Program-made: the position numbers and the translations under genes
Part shown: one piece after another, positions 1 to 8,397 of the stretch
How the letters are laid out: every line of letters starts with the position of its first letter
Position numbering within the stretch: the first letter of the stretch is position 1
Assembly: GCF_000213055.1 (NCBI RefSeq)
Contig: NZ_CM001165.1
Location: 2,835,445 to 2,899,444, forward strand
DNA: 64,000 nucleotides
Source: Streptomyces sp. Tu6071
GTDB taxonomy: Bacteria > Actinomycetota > Actinomycetes > Streptomycetales > Streptomycetaceae
Direction of reading: 5' to 3'
Notes under the pieces: generated by a model
Database searches by the model: none
What the model was told of the DNA's origin: nothing
Seen by the model: only the letters and a program-made list of their open reading frames with translations

Positions 1-3000
1 GCCGCTCGTGGACGGCGCGGTGCTCGCGCTCGGCGGCCCTGCGGGGCCGGGCGGCGAGCCCGACCCGACGGCGCCCCAGCTCCAGGTCGTCTCGGGCCCC
101 GACGCGGGCGGTGTGCACGTGCTGCACGGCGGCGAGGTGCGCATCGGCCGCTCCGCCGAGGCCGATGTGACGCTCGACGACCCCGACGTCTCGCGCGCGC
201 ACTGCGCCGTCGTCCTCGGGCCCGGGGGCCGCGCGGAGGTCGCCGACCTCGGCTCGACCAACGGCACGAGCATCGAGGGCCGCCCGGTCGGCCGCACCCC
301 CCAGCCCCTCCCGCGCGGCGCCCTGCTGCGCGTCGGCGAGTCCGTCCTGCGCGTCGTGGCGGGCGGCACCCAGCCGCCGGTGGCGACGGTGCCGGACGGC
401 GAGGGGCACGTACGGGTACGGGCCGGGGCGGACGAAGGCGCGCGGGCGGTGGCCGGGGAGTGGCGGGAGGCCGAGGGGGGTCCGGAGGCCGGGGAGCGTC
501 CGGAGGCCGGGGCGCCCCGTACCCGTACGCCCGAAGTACCTCGTCCCGCCGGGGGACCCCGTACCGCGTCCCCCCACGGCGCGGACGCGACGCACGCCGC
601 CCAGGGCCTGCGCGGGCTGCACGAGGCGCGGGACGCCCAGGACGCCGGCGAGGCGCGCCCGCACCCCTTCGACGGCGCCCCCGAGAGGGACGCCCCCGCG
701 CCGCAGGACCCGGGCGAGACCCGGACCGCGCGGCGCAAGGGCGGGCTCGGCCGCTGGGGACGGCGGCGCGGCGCCCGTACGGACGAGGCGGCGGCCCCGA
801 CGGCGGGGCAGGCCACGACGGCCGGGCCCCCGGCGCCGGAGGCCCCCCTCCCGCCCGCGCCCGTCCCCCTCCCCGCCCGCTCCCCCGACGCCTGGCCCGA
901 TCCCGCCCTCCTCCTGCTCACCGCGCTCGGCCCCGGCCCGCGCCTGTGGGAGCGCGGTCCCGGTCACCCCGAGGCGCTGGCCTGCCGCGTCGGCACGAGC
1001 GAGCACCCGCGTCCCGAGGGCGGCGCGCTGCCCGTCCCGCTCACCGTGAGCCTCGCCGAGAGCGGTTCGCTCGGTCTCGCGGGCCCCCGCGAGCGCCTCT
1101 CCGGGCTCGCGCGCGCGGTCCTCGCGCAGTACGCGGCGCTGCACTCCCCCGACACGCTCGAAATCGTCCTGGTCAGCACCGACCGCCACCAGCCGCTCGC
1201 CGAGCGCGTCGCGCGCTGGGGCTGGCTCGGCTGGCTGCCGCACGTGCGCCCGACGCGCGGCCAGGAGTGCCGCGCGCTGCTCGCGTACGACAACGAGCAG
1301 GCCGCCGCGCGCTTCGCCGAGGTCCGCGGGCGCACGCCCGGCCAGTACGAGGGCCTGCGCACGCTCGTCGTGCTCGACGGCGACCCCGGCACGCCCGCGC
1401 TGCGCGAGGCGGCGGCGTGGTGCGCGAGCGCGGAGGGGCGCGCGGCGGGGGTGCACCTCGTGTGCCTCGCGGAGACGGCGGCGGCCTCTCCGGCCTCGCC
1501 GGTCGCCGAGACCTTCGAGGCGGCGTGCGCGCAGGTCGCGGCGTTCCGCGACTGCGGGGCCGTGGCGCTCCTGAGCGGCGATGTCGCGACGGCCGTGCAC
1601 GTGCTGCGCGCGGCGCACGGGCGGCTCGCCGGGCACGGCACGACGGGCACCGTGGACGCGGTCTCGGCGGCGTGGGCGGAGCGTTTCGCGCGGGCGCTCG
1701 CGCCGCTGCGGACGGACGCGGCGCAGGGCGCGCCCCGTACGGCCGCGACGGCGTCCCCGCTGCCCCAGGCGGTGCGGCTGCTCGACGAGTTGGGGCTCGC
1801 GCGGGCCACGCCCGCGTCGCTGCTGGCGCGCTGGGCGAGCGCGGCGGAGGAGGCGCGCGAGGGGCGGGTGCTCGGCGTGCTCGGCGCGGGGCCCGAGGGC
1901 CCGGCGCACGTGGACCTCGGCGGGGCCCAGGGGCCGCACCTGATCATCGAGGGTCCGGCGGGCAGCGGCCGTACGGAGTTGCTGCGGGCGCTCGCGGCCT
2001 CGCTGGCGGCGGGCGAGCGGCCCGACCGGCTCGGGCTCGTCCTCGTGGACGGCGCGGGCGCCCAACCGGAGGGCGCGGGGCTCGGCGTGTGCGCGGAATT
2101 GCCGCACGTGACGACGGTGCTGCGGGCCCAGGACCCGGTGCGGATGCGCGAGTTCGCGCAGGCCCTGGCGGGCGAGCTGAAGCGGCGGGCCCGGCTGCTC
2201 GACGGCGGCGGGACGGCGCCGGGGGAACCCCTCGTCCCGGCGCAGGGCGGCGTGGGGGACACGCCTTCGGGGCGGGTCCGGGCGCGCGGCGCCGCGGGTC
2301 AGGGACCGGGGGCCGGGACAGGTTCGGGCACGGGTCCCGGGTCCGGCCCGGCGTCGGGACCGGCGGGCGGTGACGGGCCGGCGGGGGGCGTCGGCGGTAC
2401 GGGCGCGGGGCCGGGCGGTCCGCGTGCGGCGGCGGTGTCGGTGGCGGCGCGGACGAGTCGCGTACGGGAGCAGGAGGCGCGCGCCCGGGTCATGTTCGAC
2501 CAGGAGCAGCCGCCGTCCGGGCCCGCGTACGAGCGGGAGCGCTCGCGGTACGGGCAGGAGCGGGCCGCGCACGGCCCGTACGGCCGCCCGCGCGTCCCGT
2601 ACGACCAGGAGGCGGACCAGCGTCCGGCGCCGCACCCGGCGGACGCGACGGCCGCGAACTCCGCCGACCACCCGGGCAACTCGGTGCCCCCGCAGTCGCG
2701 CGGCGCGGAGAGCGGCGACATCGAGGCGCCGCCGAGCCGCACGCTCCGCCTGCGCCCCCGTACGTCCTCCGGCGCGCGGAACCCGCTCCCGCGCCTCGTG
2801 GTCCTCGTGGACGACGTGGACGCGCTGCTCGACCCGCCGCTCGGCGCGACGGGCCGTCCGGCGGCCGGTTCGGTGGTCCGGGCGCTGGAGGCGGTGGTCA
2901 GGGACGGGGCGCGTCTCGGCGTGCACCTGATCGCGGCGGGCGCGCGCACGGAGAAGGCGGCGGCCTCGTACGTGGCGCGCGCGGCGGGCGTACGGGTCGT

Positions 3001-3298
3001 GCTCGACGCGCCGTCCCCGGCCCCGGAGGACCCGGCCCCGGGCCGCGGTCGCCTCCTGACCCAGGACGGGGCGGCGCTCCCCTTCCAGGCGGGCCGCGTG
3101 ACGGGCCGCATCCCGCGTACGGCCACTCTGCGCCCCACGGTCACCGCGCTGGAGTGGCCGAAGATGGGCGACGCCCCCGAACGCGCCCGTCCCGTCCGCG
3201 AGCTGGGCAACGGCCCGACCGACCTCGCCCTCCTGGCCAGCGCGCTGGACCGCGCGGCGAGGGCGGCGGAGGCGAAACCGCAGGAGCCGCTGCTGTGA
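1..3298 (+). CDS. FHA domain / FtsK-SpoIIIE-type ATPase, 5' end outside window
   Basis: The frame is already open at base 2 (P-L-V-D-G-A-V), so the true start lies upstream and the GTG at 8 is probably internal. Counting from that GTG, an FHA phosphothreonine-binding domain lies at about residues 25-110 (RIGRS, VSRAHC, DLGSTNGT). A long Pro/Ala/Arg-rich linker follows, then an FtsK-like P-loop domain with Walker A GPAGSGRTE near 648 and a Walker-B-like LVVLVDDVDALLD near 928. About 170 low-complexity residues (Gly/Ser/Pro, then Arg/Tyr/Glu-rich) separate the two Walker motifs. FHA-FtsK proteins of actinomycetes are usually linked to membrane or type VII-like export; the substrate is unknown here. 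The stop overlaps the next start as GTGA, so the two are translationally coupled. Confidence 0.8.
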   Translation, partial: PLVDGAVLALGGPAGPGGEPDPTAPQLQVVSGPDAGGVHVLHGGEVRIGRSAEADVTLDDPDVSRAHCAVVLGPGGRAEVADLGSTNGTSIEGRPVGRTPQPLPRGALLRVGESVLRVVAGGTQPPVATVPDGEGHVRVRAGADEGARAVAGEWREAEGGPEAGERPEAGAPRTRTPEVPRPAGGPRTASPHGADATHAAQGLRGLHEARDAQDAGEARPHPFDGAPERDAPAPQDPGETRTARRKGGLGRWGRRRGARTDEAAAPTAGQATTAGPPAPEAPLPPAPVPLPARSPDAWPDPALLLLTALGPGPRLWERGPGHPEALACRVGTSEHPRPEGGALPVPLTVSLAESGSLGLAGPRERLSGLARAVLAQYAALHSPDTLEIVLVSTDRHQPLAERVARWGWLGWLPHVRPTRGQECRALLAYDNEQAAARFAEVRGRTPGQYEGLRTLVVLDGDPGTPALREAAAWCASAEGRAAGVHLVCLAETAAASPASPVAETFEAACAQVAAFRDCGAVALLSGDVATAVHVLRAAHGRLAGHGTTGTVDAVSAAWAERFARALAPLRTDAAQGAPRTAATASPLPQAVRLLDELGLARATPASLLARWASAAEEAREGRVLGVLGAGPEGPAHVDLGGAQGPHLIIEGPAGSGRTELLRALAASLAAGERPDRLGLVLVDGAGAQPEGAGLGVCAELPHVTTVLRAQDPVRMREFAQALAGELKRRARLLDGGGTAPGEPLVPAQGGVGDTPSGRVRARGAAGQGPGAGTGSGTGPGSGPASGPAGGDGPAGGVGGTGAGPGGPRAAAVSVAARTSRVREQEARARVMFDQEQPPSGPAYERERSRYGQERAAHGPYGRPRVPYDQEADQRPAPHPADATAANSADHPGNSVPPQSRGAESGDIEAPPSRTLRLRPRTSSGARNPLPRLVVLVDDVDALLDPPLGATGRPAAGSVVRALEAVVRDGARLGVHLIAAGARTEKAAASYVARAAGVRVVLDAPSPAPEDPAPGRGRLLTQDGAALPFQAGRVTGRIPRTATLRPTVTALEWPKMGDAPERARPVRELGNGPTDLALLASALDRAARAAEAKPQEPLL

Positions 3299-3774
3299 CC
3301 GTCCGCGTCACCCCCGTCCCCGCCGGGGACCCGCGTCTGCGCCCGCTCCTCACGGCGTACCACCTGCGCACGGAGGAGGAGAAGGGCGTTCCGGTCCCGG
3401 GCCCGGCGGACCTTCCCGCCGCGTATCTGGCCGAAATCGAGGACCCCGCGCGGTCCTTCGCGGGGGCGACGGTCCTCCTCGCGACGGACGACGGCGCCCC
3501 GGCGGGCTGCGTGGTCGTACGGGCCCCGGCGTCCGCCCCGGCCGAACTGAAACGCCTGTGGACCTCGCCCGCCCACCGGGGCAGGGGCATCGGCGCGGCC
3601 CTCATGGCGACAGCGACGGCCCTCGCCGGCGAGGCGGGCGCCCCCGCCCTGCGCCTGTCGGTCTGGTCCTGGCGCGAGGACGCCTTGCGCCTGTACGCAC
3701 GCGTGGGTTTCCACAAGGTGCCGTCATGGGAGTCGCGTCCGGAACTGGTGTGTCTGGAGCGGGCGTTGGGCTGA
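3295..3774 (+). CDS. GNAT family N-acetyltransferase
   Basis: This 159-residue protein starts at a GTG that overlaps the TGA of the FHA/FtsK gene (GTGA), so it is probably translated by re-initiation. The acetyl-CoA-binding motif A of the GNAT fold is clear in LWTSPAHRGRGIGAALM (about residues 86-102; the R-G-x-G-I-G pyrophosphate loop). The C-terminal LRLYARVGFHKV is the usual motif B (Y-x-x-x-G-F). GNAT enzymes transfer an acetyl group from acetyl-CoA to an amine; the acceptor cannot be told from sequence. A longer in-frame reading upstream exists but lies wholly inside the previous gene and has a non-protein-like composition. Confidence 0.88.
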   Translation: MTVRVTPVPAGDPRLRPLLTAYHLRTEEEKGVPVPGPADLPAAYLAEIEDPARSFAGATVLLATDDGAPAGCVVVRAPASAPAELKRLWTSPAHRGRGIGAALMATATALAGEAGAPALRLSVWSWREDALRLYARVGFHKVPSWESRPELVCLERALG

Positions 3775-3811
3775 CGCGCTTCCCGGGGGAGGACGGCCGC
3801 GCGCCGACGAG

Positions 3812-3848
3812 GGCGGGCCCCGGCCGCTCCGCCCGGCCGGGGCCCGCC
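3812..3848. terminator. Bidirectional terminator between convergent genes
   Basis: A perfect 15-bp G+C stem (3812-3826 with 3834-3848) closes a 7-nt loop between the convergent GNAT and GH97 genes. There is no U tract, which is usual for such hairpins in high-GC actinomycetes. It can serve either strand. Confidence 0.7.
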
Positions 3849-3861
3849 TGGTACCGGTACG

Positions 3862-6609
3862 TCAGTCGGCGCAGGTCAGTTGGGCGAGCCCCCAGTCCGC
3901 GTGGTCGTAGTTCTTGCCGTCGCCGCCGTCGTCGGCCGTGAGGGTCAGGGTGTGGACCCCGGTGACGTCGGCGGTCAGGGACACGGCGGCCTCTCCGCCG
4001 CGGAGCACCCCTGTCGTGGCGAGTGGGCGCTCGTCGTCGCCCAGCACCGTGAAGGTGACGCTGCCCCGGCCGCTGGTCTCGTCGTCGATCCCGACATGCG
4101 CCTCGAAGCGGGTGCAGCGGCCTTGGAGGTCGATCCGCACCTGGCCGGGCGCGTTCATGCCGAGTCCCTTGGCGTACACCGTTCCGCCGATCGTCAGGGG
4201 CTTGCCGTCCTGCCCGCCCGCCTCGCCGTTGGACTGGTCGCGCTCGACCGGCCCGTAGCCGTTGCTCTCGGCGAGGAAGGGCTGGTCGCTCGCGTAGAGC
4301 GTGCCGTGCAGGGGGACGGAGACCCGTACGACCTCCTCCACGTGCACCGGCGGGGCGTTCCCCCCGGCCGGGTGGGCGTAGGTGGCCACGACGGGCACCT
4401 CCACCGTGCCGCCCGGCTGGTCCCGGGCGACGGTCACGGTCCAGTGGCCCGTCAGCTCCTTGCCCGCCGGGAGCGAGGCGGCCCGCACGTCGGGGCCGGT
4501 GACGGTCCAGCCGGCCGGGAGCCGCCCCCGGTCCACGGTCAGCCGCACGTCGCGCAGCGCGGCGCCCTCGGGGAGCGTGAAGGTGGCGCCGAACGACGCC
4601 TTCCCGCCTGCCTCGGCCGTCACGCTCGTGGGGTCGGTGGCGAGGGTCGTGGCGGGCGCGGTGGTCACCGGCCGCGCGCAGTCGGTGCGGCCCCTGGTGG
4701 CGGGGCAGGCGAGAGCGGTGAAGCCGCCGTCGGTGACGGCGGGGACGGCGAGCGTGTCCTTCGCGGTCACCGTCCTGACCGTGCGCCGCAGTTGGCCGTC
4801 GTGGTCGGCGATCGTCTCCAGGCGCCACGTGCCCTTGCCGAGGAAGCCGAGCGGGGCCTTCATCGTGGCGCCCGCGCCCGCGAGGATGCCGCCGACGAAC
4901 CAGCGGTCGCCGCTGCGGCGGGCGAGGACGGCCTGCCGCTCGCCGCCGCTCGTCCGGCCCGGCCCGCCGGAGACGAGGCGCGTCTCGTCCCAGGCGGTGG
5001 GGAGTTGTTCGAGGTAGCGCTCGGCCACCGGCTGGGCCGCGAAGCCCTCGGGGTTGTCGCCGAGGCTCGTCCAGCCGGACTCGTACACGACGGGCAGGGC
5101 CAGCTCGTGCGCCAGGGAGTTCTGCCGGTTCGGGCGGGAGAACCACGTCGGGGTGTAGTCCATCGAGCCGACGATGTTGCGGGTGAAGGCGAGGAAGACG
5201 TCCCGGGCCGGGTTCTGGCCGTTCTCCTCCCCGCGCACCCCTTCCACGCTCATGACCTGCGGCCAGGTGCGTTGCAGTCCGCGCGGGATCGTCGCGCCGT
5301 GGAAGTCGATCATGAGGTGCCGCTCGGCGGTGTCGCGCAGGATCGCGTCGTACCACTGGAAGGTCGACTGGGAGTCGGAGTACATGTAGTCGACCTTGAC
5401 GCCGACGACGCCCCACGCCTTGATCTTCGCGAACCAGGCGTCGCGCTGCGCCTGCGTCCTGAGGTCGGCCCAGTCGAACCAGAGGATGACGTCGACGCCG
5501 CGGGCCCGCGCGTAGCGGACCAGTTCCGGGACCCAGCTCGCCTTCCACCCGGCGTCCACGAGCGTGTACTCCAGGCCGTGTGCGGCGGCGTAGTCGACGA
5601 AGTCGCGCTGCCGGTCGAGGTCGCCGGGGCTGGAGGTGTCGCTCAGCCAGGACCAGTCGTCCGTGCCCGGACGTATCCACGAGGTGTCCGCGACGCGCGA
5701 GGGCGGGGCGAGGTCGTCGACGAGGGTCGAGCCGACGAGGGTGTCGAGGCCGCCGACGATCGCGGTGCGCCAGGGCGTCGCGAGGGGGCCGGGCGAGGTG
5801 ACGGGCGCGTCGTCCGCGAGGGCGACGGAGTAGGCGGAGCCGCCGTCCTCGTGGTCGAGGTGGCTGCCGGAGTACCGGCCGTCGACGTCGGCCTCCGTCA
5901 GGAGGACGTACGTGCCGCCCGTCTCGAAGAGCGCGGGGTAGCCGAAGGAGCAGGTGTCGCCCGCGCACTCCTTGGGCTCGGCCTCGTTGGCGGCACCCGC
6001 CGTGGTCTCCGTGCGCTCGTTCTCGTAGCTCGTCGCGTACGGCTGGACCCATGCCTTCGCGTCCTTCGGGACCTCGAAGGCGGACGCCTCCCCCGTCACG
6101 GTGACGGGCCCGTGCTCGTCGAGCACGTACCGGTACGCGACGCCGTCGTCCGAGACCCGCATCACGACGCCGAGGCGGGCGCCGTCCGCGCCGCGGAAGG
6201 CGAACGTCGTCTCCCGCGCCGTCGCCGAGCGGCGCAGTTCCTTGCCCGTGGTCATGCGGTACGTGTCGTGGACGGTGCGGTCCTCGCGGTCGACCAGCCG
6301 CAGCCCGGTCGTCAGGTCGTGCCGGTCGGTACGGAGGCCGAGCCGGCCCGGCGCGAGCACGGGCGCGCCGTCGCGGGTGACGGCGAGGCGCAGTTCACCG
6401 GCGGGGTCGAGGGCGAGGCGGGCGGTGAGGGCGGAGTGGGCGGGGTCGCGCACGGTCCAGGTGGTGGCGGGGGTCGCCGCGGTGGTGGGGGGCGTGGGGG
6501 CCGCGGTGGAGGGGGCGGTGGTGGCCGCGAGCAGTCCGCCGCTCGCGAGGGCGGACAGCGTCACACCGATCACGGCGCGCCGAAACCTCTCGTACCTTTT
6601 TCGTCGCAT
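3862..6609 (-). CDS. Secreted GH97 family glycosidase with C-terminal NPCBM domain
   Basis: A 915-residue secreted enzyme. The start at 6609 gives MRRKRYERFRR followed by a hydrophobic stretch and an Ala/Pro-rich cleavage zone, a typical signal peptide; an upstream in-frame start would place non-signal residues in front. The N-terminal beta domain (about 60-300) and TIM-barrel (about 300-600) carry GH97 features such as DYTPTWFSRPNRQNSLAHEL. The GVKVDYMYSD segment near residue 405 places an Asp where the retaining, alpha-galactosidase-type GH97 subgroup has its nucleophile, so retaining chemistry is inferred. The last ~145 residues (YASDQPF...YAKGLGMNAPG...HADWGLAQLTC) are an NPCBM-type galactose-binding-like module. 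It probably releases alpha-linked sugars outside the cell, which fits the sugar importer nearby. Confidence 0.85.
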   Translation of the reverse strand: MRRKRYERFRRAVIGVTLSALASGGLLAATTAPSTAAPTPPTTAATPATTWTVRDPAHSALTARLALDPAGELRLAVTRDGAPVLAPGRLGLRTDRHDLTTGLRLVDREDRTVHDTYRMTTGKELRRSATARETTFAFRGADGARLGVVMRVSDDGVAYRYVLDEHGPVTVTGEASAFEVPKDAKAWVQPYATSYENERTETTAGAANEAEPKECAGDTCSFGYPALFETGGTYVLLTEADVDGRYSGSHLDHEDGGSAYSVALADDAPVTSPGPLATPWRTAIVGGLDTLVGSTLVDDLAPPSRVADTSWIRPGTDDWSWLSDTSSPGDLDRQRDFVDYAAAHGLEYTLVDAGWKASWVPELVRYARARGVDVILWFDWADLRTQAQRDAWFAKIKAWGVVGVKVDYMYSDSQSTFQWYDAILRDTAERHLMIDFHGATIPRGLQRTWPQVMSVEGVRGEENGQNPARDVFLAFTRNIVGSMDYTPTWFSRPNRQNSLAHELALPVVYESGWTSLGDNPEGFAAQPVAERYLEQLPTAWDETRLVSGGPGRTSGGERQAVLARRSGDRWFVGGILAGAGATMKAPLGFLGKGTWRLETIADHDGQLRRTVRTVTAKDTLAVPAVTDGGFTALACPATRGRTDCARPVTTAPATTLATDPTSVTAEAGGKASFGATFTLPEGAALRDVRLTVDRGRLPAGWTVTGPDVRAASLPAGKELTGHWTVTVARDQPGGTVEVPVVATYAHPAGGNAPPVHVEEVVRVSVPLHGTLYASDQPFLAESNGYGPVERDQSNGEAGGQDGKPLTIGGTVYAKGLGMNAPGQVRIDLQGRCTRFEAHVGIDDETSGRGSVTFTVLGDDERPLATTGVLRGGEAAVSLTADVTGVHTLTLTADDGGDGKNYDHADWGLAQLTCAD

Positions 6610-6679
6610 GTGTGTCCCATTTTCCTGTGTCGTCGACCAGGTGAACAACAACGCACTTTTTCCAAAGGATTTCGCACAC

Positions 6680-6708
6680 ATGCCATCGGAACTGAACACG
6701 CACGTCAA
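6680..6708 (-). promoter_or_regulatory. Candidate promoter of the GH97 gene
   Basis: Read on the minus strand, TTGACG (6708-6703) is separated by 17 bp from TGGCAT (6685-6680). The predicted transcript start is near 6673, giving a leader of about 65 nt. The leader contains an A+T-rich stretch (about 6640-6675) with TCC-TTT-GGA symmetry that stands out in this genome and could bind a sugar-responsive repressor. The promoter is inferred from spacing only. Confidence 0.4.
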
Positions 6709-6765
6709 GGAGTTGGCACGGACGGCTTCCACGACGGACGTCTTCACCGGACACGGGCGCGGAGA

Positions 6766-7816
6766 TCAGAGGAGCGGCGGGCGCCCCAGCCGCGTCATGC
6801 GCCACACCGTGCGCCACCGCATCGGCCGCCGCGGGCCGCACGGCGTGCGCACGCCCTCCGCGAAGCCGCCCCACCAGGCGCGCAGGGCGGAGGGCGAGGG
6901 AGTGCGGAGGAGGGTGAGGAGAGCCCAGGCGCCGAGGTAGACGGGGACGAGCGGGGCGGGGAGGCGGCGGTGGGCGAGCCAGACGCGGTTGCGGGCGGTG
7001 TGTCGGTAGTGGCCGGGGTGGCGGGCCGGGGACGTGCGGGGGTGCTGGAGGACGAGGCCGGGCTCGTAGCGGATCGTCCAGCCGTCGTCGAGGGCGCGCC
7101 AGGCGAGGTCGGATTCCTCGTGGCCGAAAAAGAATTCGGCGGGCCACAGCCCGATCCGCCGCAACATCGGCATCGACAACGCGCGCCCGCCCCCGAGGAA
7201 CGCGGTCACCTCACCACCCCGCATCGGGTCCCCCGCCCGCAACCGCGGCACTTGGGCCCTGTCGTCACATTCCCGTCTGCCGCGCGACGCCATGCACGCA
7301 CTCTCGCCGCACCGCCCCCAGACCCAAGTACGTCCAGTACGAGGGCCTGGGGGCGGCGCGCCGAGAGCACGCACCTGACGCCGCACGGCCGCCCTCCGGG
7401 CGACGACGGGAATGTGACGACAGGGCCCAGCGCCTCTCCGTGTGCCCGTGCTCGTCCGCGACCCGGAAACCGACGATCCCGAGCCCGGGGTCCTCGGCGA
7501 AGAGCCGCCGGACCTGCCGGAACACGTCGTCGGCGACAAGCAGTCCGTCGTCGTCCAGTTCCACGACGACATCGACGTCACCGGAGTCGCGCAACAGCTC
7601 CAGCGCCACGTTCCGCCCGCCGGGACACCCGAGGTTCTCCGCGAGCGGCACCTTCGTGGCCTCGGTGACGACGTCGCCGAGCGGCGTCGCGTTCCCGACG
7701 AGCACGACCCGCGCGGCGGGCACATCCTGCCGCGCCACCGAGGCGAGCAGCGCGTCCAGCTCCCCCGGCCGCGTCCCCATCGTCACGACGACCACACCGA
7801 TACGAGGCAGGGGCAT
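6766..7816 (-). pseudogene. Family 2 glycosyltransferase, interrupted by a MITE-like insertion
   Basis: The N-terminal part starts at 7816 (ATG after GGGAGA) and reads a GT2 nucleotide-binding start (RIGVVVVTMGTRPGELDALL), ELDDDG and VADEHGHTERRW. The reading frame then enters a foreign 175-bp segment and stops at 7265. The C-terminal part, in another frame, resumes at VPRLRAGDPMRGGEVTAFLGGG, includes the typical FFFGHEESDLAWRALDDGW motif and membrane-proximal tail, and stops at 6766. Removing a net 169 bp (one copy of the GGGCCC junction kept) joins the halves in one frame as ERRW-AQ-VPRLRAGDP. Both halves keep normal codon bias, so disruption looks recent. The intact enzyme would have added a sugar to a cell-surface acceptor. 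Confidence 0.85.
7254..7428. mobile_element. MITE-like non-autonomous element with 24-bp terminal inverted repeats
   Basis: The 175-bp segment is bounded by perfect 24-bp inverted repeats (7254-7277 and 7405-7428) beginning GGGCCCTGTCGTCACATTC. Inside, further arms pair (for example CCGCCCCCAG at 7312-7321 with CTGGGGGCGG at 7347-7356), so nearly the whole element can fold into one imperfect hairpin around GTACGTCCAGTAC. It has no room for a transposase. Because GGGCCC is itself a palindrome, the target duplication cannot be delimited, but it is at most 6 bp. It must have been moved by a transposase encoded elsewhere. Confidence 0.8.
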
Positions 7817-8397
7817 GGGACGTTCTCCCGGGGACGGACGCGACTGAAAACGGAGCATATCCCCGTTTTCGTCGGCTTCGGCGGCGAGGCCACGGACTTG
7901 CTCCGCGCGATCGAGTGCCCTCTCACGGGCCGGGAGTTCACCCGGCCCCGCGTGGGGCGGCGCCTGTACCGACGCCACCCGGTAGCGGGGCGCGAGCCGC
8001 GGATCGCCGCCATCGGCGAGTCCGGGGCGCCCGCGCGGCGGGCGGTGGTCGGGGCGTGGAGGACGATGCGGCACGCGGGGGCGTCCTCGCGGCGCCGCGG
8101 CGGTGGCGGGGTCGGGACCGGCGCCGGGCGCAGTGGCTCTCTCGCGGGCTCGTGGTCGCTCCGCGTGCGCCCCTGCTCGCCGGGGCGCGTCGCGCTGTCC
8201 GCCGAAGCGCCCGAGCGCCCTCTTCCGGGTCACAGCACGATCACGAACGGCCGTGTCCGTGCAGGTCGTCACCTCCCGCCCTCTTGTCCCCCCGACCGTG
8301 CGGGCGTAGATGTGCGGGGAGGGGGAAGGGGTTCCCCCCTCCCGGCAACCACCGGGAGGAGAGCCGTAGTTGGAGCGAGACGGAAGAGAACGGGGCG
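7817..8397. other. Intergenic region, no confident gene
   Basis: This 581-bp stretch separates the divergent broken glycosyltransferase and the sugar-binding lipoprotein. Open frames on both strands lack normal codon bias and any recognisable motif. An inverted repeat AAAACGG (7847-7853) / CCGTTTT (7863-7869) lies 31-53 bp upstream of the glycosyltransferase start and may be an operator. The last 100 bp hold hairpin-forming sequence described separately. Confidence 0.5.
8338..8359 (+). promoter_or_regulatory. Hairpin in the leader of the sugar ABC operon
   Basis: CCTCCCGG (8338-8345), a 6-nt loop and CCGGGAGG (8352-8359) form a perfect 8-bp stem about 40 nt before the lipoprotein start. The left arm could also pair with the G-rich run just upstream (about 8317-8326), so two mutually exclusive structures are possible. 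An attenuator or mRNA-stability role is inference only. Confidence 0.35.

Noticed and set aside
3154..3294. Longer N-terminus for the GNAT protein
   Set aside because: It lies wholly within the FtsK gene and the GTGA overlap offers a natural start.
7783..8013. 76-codon minus-strand frame upstream of the broken glycosyltransferase
   Set aside because: Weak codon bias, overlaps the glycosyltransferase start, and has no motif.
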